DNA of 8,310 nt. Origin: Chloroflexota bacterium (GTDB lineage: Bacteria; Chloroflexota; Dormibacteria; CF-121). The notes under the pieces were generated by a model that had not been told where the DNA came from, did not search any database, and saw only the letters and a list, made by a program, of their open reading frames with translations. Numbering within the stretch: position 1 is the first letter of the stretch; each line of letters opens with the position of its first letter. The position numbers were made by a program, and so were the translations under genes. This document shows, piece after piece, positions 1 through 5,726 of this stretch. The stretch is taken from the NCBI GenBank assembly GCA_005881235.1, contig VBEQ01000125.1, positions 1-8,310 of the forward strand. The letters are read 5' to 3'.

Positions 1-302
1 TGATGCTGATCGACCTGCGGCCGCTCAACCTCACCGGCAAGAAGGTCCAGGATGCGTTCGACACCGTCGGCATCACGGTCAACCGCAACTCGATCCCCTT
101 TGATACCGCGAGCAAGTTCAACCCGAGTGGCATTCGGCTGGGAACCCCGTCGGTCACGACACGAGGCATGGGTACGCAGGAAATGAGCCAGATCGCCGAG
201 ATGGTCGCCGAGTTGCTCTTCAACCTCGAGGACCGCACGGTGCACGAGCAGGTGCGCGCCCGTAGCCGGGCGTTGTGCGAACGATTTCCGCTGCCGTATT
301 AG
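1..302 (+). CDS. glyA: Serine hydroxymethyltransferase, C-terminal end (5'-truncated by the window)
   Basis: This is the last ~100 residues of a PLP-dependent enzyme that interconverts serine plus tetrahydrofolate with glycine plus 5,10-methylene-tetrahydrofolate in the cytoplasm. The visible part matches the conserved SHMT C-terminal domain: LIDLRPLNLTGK, then GITVNRNSIPFD, then SGIRLGTPSVTTRGM, and a typical closing segment ending CERFPLPY. The arginine in SGIRLGTP corresponds to the family's substrate-carboxylate-binding Arg. The ATG at position 3 is an internal Met, not the start; the reading frame enters from the left edge. The stop is TAG at 300-302. The next gene begins inside its 3' end. 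The PLP-lysine region lies outside the window, so integrity of the whole gene cannot be judged. Identity is very secure from the motifs. Confidence 0.96.
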   Translation, partial: MLIDLRPLNLTGKKVQDAFDTVGITVNRNSIPFDTASKFNPSGIRLGTPSVTTRGMGTQEMSQIAEMVAELLFNLEDRTVHEQVRARSRALCERFPLPY

Positions 303-1372
303 CGGGCGCGGGCTTCTTCAGCGACCCGACCTTCTGGTCTGACTTCTCAGCGGCGCGCTTCGGTCCGGCGGTGGTGCCGTTTCTCGCGGCGCTGGTCTGC
401 ACGACGATCGCGGTGCTGCCGGCCCGCTGGCTGGCCTTCAGGCTGGGAGCCGTCGCCCACCCGGGAGAACGCCGCATCCACAGCGAGCCAACCGCCCGCC
501 TCGGAGGCCTTGCGATGTACCTGGGATTCGGTCTCTCCGCGGCCCTCTTTTCCACGAACCCGGCCACGCTCGGCTTACTGCTTTCGGCGGCGGTCATCAC
601 CACCCTCATGGTCTTCGATGACCTCCGCGGCCTGCGACCGATCCTGAAATTGGCCTTTCAGGTCGCCGCCTCCTTGCTCGCCATCGTTGTGTTCGGAATC
701 ACGATCCACTTCATCGGGCTTCCCGGCGGGCACCCGTTCGTCCTTGTGCCCGCCGTGGCGATCCCCCTCACGCTGGCCTGGTTCGTCGGCCTGCAAAACA
801 CCGTCAATTTGATCGACGGCGTCGACGGGCTGGCCGCCGGCGTGGTAGCGATCGTGGCCGCGACCCTCTTGCTGGCGGCCATCAACCGCGGCGAGACCGA
901 CATCGTCACCCTTGCCGGAGCGCTGATCGGTGCCTGCGTCGGCTTCCTCTTCTTCAACTGGCATCCAGCCCGCGTCTTCATGGGCGACAGTGGCAGCAAC
1001 TTCCTGGGCTTCACCCTGGCGGCACTCTCCGTCCTCTCCGTCGCCAAGGGGACCGTCGTGTTAACCCTGATCGTGCCGGTGGCCGCCCTCGCGATCCCCA
1101 TCGTCGACACGGCCTGGGCTATCGTGCGCCGGCGGCTGCGAGGTCGATCGATCGCGACACCGGATACCGAGCACCTGCACCACCGGCTGCTCGACTTCGG
1201 CCTCAGCCCCCGGGAGACGGCGCTCGTCTTCTACTTCGGGACCGCCATATTTGCCGCGGTGGGTCTCGCCATCTACGGGCACAAAAAGGTCTTGCTCGGA
1301 GCCATCCTGCTGATGATGTTGGGGATCGTCATCATCATGCTGCGTCGCTTCCGGCGAATCAGCCGAGGTTGA
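275..1372 (+). CDS. wecA: WecA/TagO-type polyprenyl-phosphate N-acetylhexosamine-1-phosphate transferase
   Basis: A polytopic membrane enzyme of the MraY/WecA family (365 aa), expected to transfer a HexNAc-1-phosphate from a UDP-sugar to undecaprenyl (or decaprenyl) phosphate, the first membrane step in making cell-surface glycopolymers. Diagnostic motifs are all present: the N-terminal RRIH..PTARLGG loop (residues ~66-78), the Mg-binding DD pair (115-116), NLIDGVDGLA (178-187), FMGDSGSNFLG (235-245) and HLHHRL (300-305), the last typical of the WecA/TagO branch rather than MraY. About ten hydrophobic helices are visible. The GTG start overlaps glyA by 28 bases and has no convincing ribosome-binding site. 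Tandem in-frame GTGs at 371 and 374 are shorter alternatives that would keep most of the first helix. The precise sugar and lipid acceptor cannot be read from the sequence. A wecA homologue beside atp genes is also seen in Actinobacteria and some Firmicutes. Confidence 0.92.
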   Translation: MRTISAAVLAGAGFFSDPTFWSDFSAARFGPAVVPFLAALVCTTIAVLPARWLAFRLGAVAHPGERRIHSEPTARLGGLAMYLGFGLSAALFSTNPATLGLLLSAAVITTLMVFDDLRGLRPILKLAFQVAASLLAIVVFGITIHFIGLPGGHPFVLVPAVAIPLTLAWFVGLQNTVNLIDGVDGLAAGVVAIVAATLLLAAINRGETDIVTLAGALIGACVGFLFFNWHPARVFMGDSGSNFLGFTLAALSVLSVAKGTVVLTLIVPVAALAIPIVDTAWAIVRRRLRGRSIATPDTEHLHHRLLDFGLSPRETALVFYFGTAIFAAVGLAIYGHKKVLLGAILLMMLGIVIIMLRRFRRISRG

Positions 1373-1395
1373 GCCCGGTTCGGGCGCGCGCCCGA
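1373..1395 (+). other. Two overlapping, mutually exclusive GC-rich hairpins after wecA
   Basis: GCCCG (1373-1377) can pair with CGGGC (1381-1385) around a 3-base loop. The same CGGGC can instead pair with GCCCG at 1390-1394 as part of a perfect 16-base palindrome (1380-1395, tcgggcgcgcgcccga). No T-run follows, so this is not a standard intrinsic terminator. It lies directly after the wecA stop and about 65 bases ahead of the first atp-linked gene, so it could act as an RNA 3' boundary, a processing site or a weak attenuator. Short GC palindromes also arise by chance in high-GC DNA. The pairing is seen; any function is inference. Confidence 0.4.
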
Positions 1396-1448
1396 TGGCG
1401 TCGCGAATTCAGCCCCTGATAAGCTTGCAACGGTTGAGGCCTAATTCT

Positions 1449-1453
1449 GGAGG
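1449..1453 (+). promoter_or_regulatory. Ribosome-binding site of the atpZ-like gene
   Basis: GGAGG sits 5 bases before the ATG at 1459 but only 2 bases before the in-frame GTG at 1456, so it favours the ATG as the start. The 86-base spacer it lies in (1373-1458) shows no convincing -35/-10 pair. Confidence 0.75.
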
Positions 1454-1458
1454 CAGTG

Positions 1459-1695
1459 ATGGCCCCGACGGATAAGCGCAAGGACCCCAGCATGCTGGCG
1501 GCCTTGGGCCTCGCGTCCGGCGTCGGCCTCCAGCTCGCCCTCACGGTGTTGGTTGGGTTGGGTCTCGGCTACCTCGCTGACCGAGCCTTTCACACGTCGC
1601 CCTGGTTCCTGCTGGTGGGGTTGCTGCTCGGGGTTCTAGGGGGCGGGTATAGCGTCGTGCGGAGGCTGATGAAGGAGATACCGCGGAGTGGGTGA
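1459..1695 (+). CDS. atpZ: AtpZ-like small membrane protein of the F0F1 ATP synthase locus
   Basis: A 78-residue protein with a short charged N-terminus, one hydrophobic helix (~13-40) ending in GLGLGYLAD, a short loop with HTSPWF, and a second helix (~48-66) followed by basic VVRRLMK. This hairpin with the LGY-x-x-D and P-W-F-L pattern is that of the AtpZ / 'putative F0F1-ATPase subunit, Ca2+/Mg2+ transporter' family, which sits at the front of many atp operons. Family members have been linked to Mg2+ uptake and, with AtpI, to ATP synthase assembly; which role applies here is not visible. The ATG is preceded by GGAGG at good spacing. Its 3' end overlaps the next gene by 8 bases, pointing to coupled translation. 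The family call rests on topology, motif and position, since the protein is short. Confidence 0.8.
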   Translation: MAPTDKRKDPSMLAALGLASGVGLQLALTVLVGLGLGYLADRAFHTSPWFLLVGLLLGVLGGGYSVVRRLMKEIPRSG

Positions 1696-2065
1696 GCTGC
1701 GGCGGTTCGAGCTGACGACGTCCGCGGTTTTACTCGCGTTCCTTTGCGTGATCGGGGCCGCCATGATCGCCATCGGCCACCCGCGCGCGATCGCCGGATT
1801 GGTCGCGGGCGGGCTGCTCGGCCTCGGCAACATGGTCTGGATGGTTGGAACCGCCAGGCGATTCCTCGGGCATGCCCCGACCGCGCGAATGCTGCAGCTG
1901 GCAGCCGCGATCCGGTTCCTGACAATCGCCGTCCTGCTGGGCGTCGTGCTCATCGTCAGCCGCGTGGATCCAGTCGGAGCGGCGATCGGTTACGGCTGTT
2001 TCCCGATCGCCGGCGCGGTGGCGGGCTGGCGGATGATGCGGGCGCGACCGGGCTTGCCGATATGA
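1688..2065 (+). CDS. atpI: AtpI-like ATP synthase assembly/accessory membrane protein
   Basis: A 125-residue protein with four hydrophobic segments (about 11-30, 32-55, 70-90 and 95-115), a small loop containing ARRFLG (~56-61) and an arginine within the third helix region (AAIRFLTIAVLL). This is the layout of the ATP synthase subunit I family, whose members lie directly upstream of atpB and are reported to help assemble or stabilise the c-ring, though they are not part of the finished enzyme. The start is GTG, with AAGGAG at 1672-1677 ten bases upstream. It overlaps the AtpZ-like gene by 8 bases and its stop shares an ATGA with the atpB start. AtpI sequences are poorly conserved, so the assignment leans on topology and position; it is confident as an ATP-synthase-linked membrane protein, less so on mechanism. 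Confidence 0.78.
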   Translation: MGELRRFELTTSAVLLAFLCVIGAAMIAIGHPRAIAGLVAGGLLGLGNMVWMVGTARRFLGHAPTARMLQLAAAIRFLTIAVLLGVVLIVSRVDPVGAAIGYGCFPIAGAVAGWRMMRARPGLPI

Positions 2066-2763
2066 GGCTCCTGGTGCTGCTCCAGGCCGACGTCACGCAT
2101 CCTACCGTCAACATTGCCGGGATTGACTTCAACGCCGACACCATCCGCAATACCCTGATCGTGTGCGCGATCCTGCTCGTCGCCGCGCTCATCGTGCGCA
2201 GCCAGCTGCGGGTCGGGAAACCGACGCAACTGCAGAACATCATCGAGCTGATCGTTGAGTACATCGGCGGGTTGACCGCGGAGTCACTGCAAGGTCGAAA
2301 TCTCAACCTTGGGCCTCTTGCCATCACGCTCTTCGTCTTTCTGCTGGTCTCCAACTGGATAGGGCTCATCCCCGGGTTCAAGTCGCCGACCAATGACTGG
2401 AATACGACGCTGGCGCTGGCCCTGCTCACGTTCGTCCTCTTTACGTTCTACAGCATTCGCCGCCGCGGCCCCGGCGGCTACGTCAAACATCTCCTGGTGG
2501 TCCCGCCGTACTTTCCACTGAGTGTCATCGACGAGCTCGCCAAGCCGATCACCCTGTCCTTCCGGTTGTACTTCAACATCTTCGTCGGGGAGCTGCTGCT
2601 GTCCCTGATCATCACGCTGGTTCCGACCTGGATCTCCTGGCTGCCCGGCGCGCTGTGGACGCTCTTCAGCCTCTTCATCGGAGCGGTCCAAGCGTTTATC
2701 TTTACCGTCTTGACCGTGTCCTACGTCGCGATCGCCACGGAAGTTGAAACCGCACACGCATGA
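2062..2763 (+). CDS. atpB: ATP synthase F0 subunit a
   Basis: The stator half of the proton channel (233 aa, shorter than E. coli's 271). The essential channel arginine is R168 in LAKPITLSFRLYFN (E. coli aR210). N172, E177 (E. coli aE219) and Q210 in GAVQAFIF (aQ252) are also in place. Hydrophobic segments lie near 28-46, 84-104, 114-132, 163-188 and 196-228. The position usually held by Gly three residues after the Arg (E. coli aG213) is Phe171, and the position matching aH245 is Ser203. The start is ATG in an ATGA overlap with the preceding gene; a longer upstream reading in this frame is only the out-of-frame shadow of the AtpI-like gene. There is no separate Shine-Dalgarno, so translation is probably coupled. 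Works with the c-ring in the cytoplasmic membrane. Confidence 0.96.
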   Translation: MRLLVLLQADVTHPTVNIAGIDFNADTIRNTLIVCAILLVAALIVRSQLRVGKPTQLQNIIELIVEYIGGLTAESLQGRNLNLGPLAITLFVFLLVSNWIGLIPGFKSPTNDWNTTLALALLTFVLFTFYSIRRRGPGGYVKHLLVVPPYFPLSVIDELAKPITLSFRLYFNIFVGELLLSLIITLVPTWISWLPGALWTLFSLFIGAVQAFIFTVLTVSYVAIATEVETAHA

Positions 2764-2772
2764 ATCACCACT

Positions 2773-2780
2773 AAGGAGGG
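2773..2780 (+). promoter_or_regulatory. Strong ribosome-binding site that sets the TTG start of atpE
   Basis: AAGGAGGG lies 6 bases before the TTG at 2787, in the 23-base atpB-atpE spacer. It is one of the two best Shine-Dalgarno matches in the window and fits the need for many c subunits per complex. No in-frame ATG exists near the start of the conserved c sequence, so this site decides the start. Confidence 0.85.
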
Positions 2781-2786
2781 TTTGGT

Positions 2787-3053
2787 TTGGAACGCGCAAT
2801 CGTCTTGGGTGCCACGGTCGTCGCCTTCGGGTTTCTGCTGGGGCTGAGCGCACTGGGCGCCGGAATCGGTGACGGGTTGGTGTCGAGCCGGACGGTCGAG
2901 GGGACAGCACGGCAGCCTGAGCTGCAGGGTCGCCTGTTCTTCTTGATGATCATCGGGATCGGGTTCATCGAAGCGTTGCCGATCATCGGCCTGGGCCTGG
3001 GCCTGTTCCTGATCTTTGCCAACCCGCTGCTGGGCCAGATCACCGGGAAATGA
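2787..3053 (+). CDS. atpE: ATP synthase F0 subunit c (rotor ring proteolipid)
   Basis: An 88-residue helical hairpin that oligomerises into the proton-driven ring. Helix 1 holds the glycine-rich packing stretch GLSALGAGIGDG (~19-30). The polar loop has the invariant RQP (42-44) that contacts gamma and epsilon. Helix 2 has the ion-binding carboxylate E62 in GFIEALPIIGLG, ending FANPLLGQ. Residues after E62 are Ala-Leu, without the Ser/Thr seen in Na+-binding c subunits, so H+ coupling is expected. D29 in IGDG resembles the mycobacterial c subunit, where the equivalent Asp lies near the bedaquiline site. Translation begins at TTG behind a strong Shine-Dalgarno. The stop overlaps the atpF start as ATGA. 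Identity is certain. Confidence 0.97.
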   Translation: MERAIVLGATVVAFGFLLGLSALGAGIGDGLVSSRTVEGTARQPELQGRLFFLMIIGIGFIEALPIIGLGLGLFLIFANPLLGQITGK

Positions 3054-3556
3054 CCCGCCTCGACGCCGGACTGCTCACGCTCAATGGCACGCTGATCGCC
3101 CAGCTGCTCATCTTCCTGGTCATGGTGGGCGTCCTCTATCGCTTCGCCTGGGGCCCCCTGTTGCAGATCCTGAACGAACGCCGGGAGCGGATCCAGCAGG
3201 GCGTCGAAGCGACCGAACGCGCCAAGCGCGAGCTCGAGGAGGCCGAACGAGAACGCCAGGCGAAGCTCGAGGAGGCCCGTCGTGAAGCGCAGACCATACT
3301 GGACCGGATCGCGAAGCAGGCTGAGGACTTGCGCAGAGAACTCGAGGCGAAAGCACGTGAGCAGGCGGAGGGCCTGATTGCCAAAGCCCGCGCCGAGATC
3401 CAGCAGGAGCGTGCCAAGGCAGTGGAGGATCTGCGCGAGCAGGTTGCGGACCTGGCGGTCATGGCCGCCGGCCGGATCATCGGCGAGAGCCTCGATACAA
3501 AGAAGCATCGCGAGTTGATCGAGCGCACCATCGAGGAGGCGGAAATTCGTGCCTGA
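3050..3556 (+). CDS. atpF: ATP synthase F0 subunit b (peripheral stalk)
   Basis: A 168-residue stator protein: one N-terminal membrane helix (~11-33, LIAQLLIFLVMVGVLYRFAW), the usual WGPLLQILNERRERIQ hinge, then a long, highly charged Ala/Glu/Arg coiled coil (~40-130) and a C-terminal segment AAGRIIGESLD..KHRELIERTIEE (~139-164) that typically binds delta and the head. Length matches ordinary single-b subunits; only one b gene is present, so a homodimer is expected, and there is no fusion to delta as in mycobacteria. It starts at ATG within an ATGA overlap with atpE and has no separate Shine-Dalgarno. Its 3' end overlaps atpH by 8 bases. Confidence 0.95.
   Translation: MTRLDAGLLTLNGTLIAQLLIFLVMVGVLYRFAWGPLLQILNERRERIQQGVEATERAKRELEEAERERQAKLEEARREAQTILDRIAKQAEDLRRELEAKAREQAEGLIAKARAEIQQERAKAVEDLREQVADLAVMAAGRIIGESLDTKKHRELIERTIEEAEIRA
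3533..3539 (+). promoter_or_regulatory. Ribosome-binding site of atpH, inside atpF
   Basis: GAGGAGG within the atpF 3' end lies 9 bases before the GTG at 3549 and supports that codon as the atpH start. Confidence 0.7.
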
Positions 3557-4082
3557 AACGAGCAGCGTGGCGCGCCGCTACGCCTCTGGCATTTTCCTGC
3601 TGGCCCAGGAGGAGAACGCGATCGACACCTGGCGCGCCGAGCTGGCCAAGCTCGACGAGATGCTTCAGGACGACGTCCTGGTCGCCGCATTCCGTAACCC
3701 GGCGGTGGGCGTCAGTCGCCGGATGGAGCTGGCCAAGCTGCTCAAGCCGGAGCTGCGCCCCGAAACGGAAAACCTCCTCCGCCTGCTGGTCGAGCACTAT
3801 CGGACCCGCGAGAGCCATCGCATCAGGGAAGAATTTGAGCGCCTCGCCGACGAAGCGTCTGGCGTTATCCACGCCACCGTGACGACGGCGATCGAGCTGG
3901 AGGATGACGACCGACGGCATTATGAGCAGGGACTGGCGCGCAAACTGGGCCGCCAGGTTAACGTCAAGTTCCTCACCGACCCCACCGTCGTGGGTGGCGC
4001 GGCCATCCAGATCGGCGATCATCTGGTCGACGGCACTGTACGCACCCAGCTGGCGCGCTTGCGACAGGAATTATTGAGCTAA
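3549..4082 (+). CDS. atpH: ATP synthase F1 subunit delta (OSCP-type)
   Basis: A 177-residue stator connector that caps the alpha3beta3 head and binds the b stalk. The N-terminal domain opens with SVARRYASGIFLLAQEE (~6-22), the usual ARRYA-x-A-x-F signature, followed by a helical bundle to about residue 105. The C-terminal domain ends in the family motif DPTVVGGAAIQIGDHLVDGTV (144-164) with the conserved G-G and D161. Length is normal for bacterial delta. It starts at GTG, overlapping atpF by 8 bases, with GAGGAGG 9 bases upstream. Stop TAA is followed by an 18-base spacer to atpA. Confidence 0.95.
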   Translation: MPETSSVARRYASGIFLLAQEENAIDTWRAELAKLDEMLQDDVLVAAFRNPAVGVSRRMELAKLLKPELRPETENLLRLLVEHYRTRESHRIREEFERLADEASGVIHATVTTAIELEDDDRRHYEQGLARKLGRQVNVKFLTDPTVVGGAAIQIGDHLVDGTVRTQLARLRQELLS

Positions 4083-4085
4083 AAA

Positions 4086-4094
4086 GGGGAAGGG
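4086..4094 (+). promoter_or_regulatory. Purine-rich ribosome-binding site of atpA
   Basis: GGGGAAGGG in the 18-base atpH-atpA spacer ends 6 bases before the TTG at 4101. It is not a perfect Shine-Dalgarno but is the only candidate. The TTG gives the expected alpha N-terminus (MAIKSDEISNLIKQRI). Confidence 0.6.
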
Positions 4095-4100
4095 AAAGCA

Positions 4101-5720
4101 TTGGCTATCAAGTCAGACGAGATCAGCAACCTGATCAAACAGCGCATCAAGGACTTCGACGTGCCCGTCCTCTCGGCGGACGTTGGTATCGTCACCGAAA
4201 TCGGAGACGGGATCGCGCAGATCTACGGCCTGCGCAACGCCCGCTCCCTGGAGCTGCTCGAGTTCAAGGGTGGCGTCCGCGGCATGGCACTCAACCTGGA
4301 AGAGGACGCGGTGGGCGCCGTCATCCTGGGACCCTACGAGGAGATCCGCGAAGGCGATGAGGTCCGCACCACGGGCGGTGTCGTCCAGGTCCCGGTGGGC
4401 GAGGCCCTGATCGGGCGGGTGGTCAACGCGCTCGGCGAGCCGATCGACGGCAAAGGCCCCATCAAGTCGAAGGAGACGGCGCCCGTCGAAAAGGTGGCTC
4501 CTGGTGTCGTCACCCGGCAGCCGGTCGACACCCCGCTGCAGACGGGACTCAAAGCCGTAGACGCCATGACCGCCATCGGCCGAGGGCAGCGGGAGCTGAT
4601 CATCGGTGACCGGCAGACGGGTAAGACGGCGATCGCGCTTGACACCATCATCAACCAGAAAGGCCAGGACGTCATCTGCATCTACGTGGCGATCGGCCAG
4701 CGCGCCGCGACCGTCGCCCAGGTTGCGGACGTCCTCGATCAGCGTGGGGCGCTCGAGTACACGATCATCGTCTCCGCGACCGCCAGCGAGCCGGCGCCAC
4801 TGTGGTACATCGCGCCCTATGCGGCCACCTCGATGGGCGAGTACTTCATGAACCAGGGGAAGGACGTGCTGGTGGTCTACGACGACCTCTCGAAGCACGC
4901 CTGGGCCTACCGCCAGATCTCGCTCTTGCTTCGCCGTCCCCCGGGCCGCGAGGCCTATCCCGGCGACGTCTTCTACCTGCACTCCCGCCTGCTGGAGCGC
5001 TCGGCGCGCATGAACAAGGAGAACGGGGGCGGCTCGCTCACCGCCCTGCCCATCATCGAGACGCTGGCGGGCGACATCTCCGCCTACATCCCCACCAATG
5101 TCATCTCGATCACCGATGGCCAGATCTACCTGCTCACCGACCTCTTCTATGCTGGCATCCGCCCCGCGATCTCCACCGGCCTCTCGGTGTCCCGCGTGGG
5201 CGGGGCTGCCCAGATCAAGGCGATGCGCCAGGTCGCGGGCCGGCTTCGTCTCGATCTCTCGCAGTATCGGGACATGGCGGCCTTCGCCCAGTTCGCCTCC
5301 GACCTCGACAAGCGGACACGCGATCAGCTCGAGCGCGGCAAGCGAATGGAAGAGCTGCTCAAGCAGGACCAATTCGAACCGATGCCGGTGTCCCAGCAGG
5401 TGATCGTCCTCTTCGCCGGCGGGAACGGCTACATGGACGAGGTTCCGGTCGACAAGGTGCGGCAGTTCGAAAAGGAACTGCTTCGCTTCCTGAGCAGCTC
5501 GCACCCCGGCATCGAGCAGGCGATCGCGAAAGAGAAGGCCTTGTCGCCGGATACCGAGAAGCTGTTGCGCGGCGCCATCGACGAGTTCAAGAAGTCGAGC
5601 CCGCTGGTTCAGAGACGCGACGAGAAACCCGCCGCGAAGACGGAGGAATCCCCCAAGGGCGGGGGTCCGTTGCAGGCGGCACGCCGCGCCACCGAGCGCG
5701 AGACGGCAAAGGAACGCTAG
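4101..5720 (+). CDS. atpA: ATP synthase F1 subunit alpha
   Basis: The non-catalytic nucleotide-binding subunit of the head (539 aa). An N-terminal beta-barrel domain runs to about residue 93. Walker A is GDRQTGKT (169-176, K175). The Walker B strand is VLVVYDD (256-262), followed by SKHAWAYRQ where SKQAVAYRQ is more usual. The arginine finger reaching into the catalytic site is R365 in SVSRVGGAAQ. The conserved LLRRPPGREAYPGDVFYLHSR block is intact. The recognisable fold ends near EFKKSS (495-500). About 39 further residues (501-539) form a charged, Lys/Glu/Arg-rich tail, making the protein about 26 residues longer than E. coli alpha (513 aa). Translation starts at TTG. Six bases separate it from atpG. 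Certain as alpha; the tail's role is unknown. Confidence 0.97.
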   Translation: MAIKSDEISNLIKQRIKDFDVPVLSADVGIVTEIGDGIAQIYGLRNARSLELLEFKGGVRGMALNLEEDAVGAVILGPYEEIREGDEVRTTGGVVQVPVGEALIGRVVNALGEPIDGKGPIKSKETAPVEKVAPGVVTRQPVDTPLQTGLKAVDAMTAIGRGQRELIIGDRQTGKTAIALDTIINQKGQDVICIYVAIGQRAATVAQVADVLDQRGALEYTIIVSATASEPAPLWYIAPYAATSMGEYFMNQGKDVLVVYDDLSKHAWAYRQISLLLRRPPGREAYPGDVFYLHSRLLERSARMNKENGGGSLTALPIIETLAGDISAYIPTNVISITDGQIYLLTDLFYAGIRPAISTGLSVSRVGGAAQIKAMRQVAGRLRLDLSQYRDMAAFAQFASDLDKRTRDQLERGKRMEELLKQDQFEPMPVSQQVIVLFAGGNGYMDEVPVDKVRQFEKELLRFLSSSHPGIEQAIAKEKALSPDTEKLLRGAIDEFKKSSPLVQRRDEKPAAKTEESPKGGGPLQAARRATERETAKER

Positions 5721-5726
5721 CGCCCA

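Noticed and set aside
1395..1458. Possible promoter ahead of the atpZ-like gene (TTGCAA, CTAATT and TGATAA elements)
   Set aside because: The candidate boxes are not at workable 16-18 base spacing, and CTAATT lies immediately next to the ribosome-binding site. No promoter can be supported by eye.
1744..2061. Long in-frame extension upstream of the atpB start
   Set aside because: This part is the out-of-frame reading of the AtpI-like gene, rich in Arg; the conserved subunit a sequence begins only after the ATG at 2062, which sits in an ATGA overlap.
2787..3053. Na+-coupled ATP synthase
   Set aside because: E62 is followed by Ala-Leu, not the Ser/Thr of Na+-binding c subunits, and Asp rather than Gln occupies the helix-1 ligand position; H+ coupling is more likely.
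2771..3508. A 245-codon - strand open frame opposite atpE and atpF
   Set aside because: Antisense to two clearly identified genes, no ribosome-binding site or domain noted; treated as a shadow.
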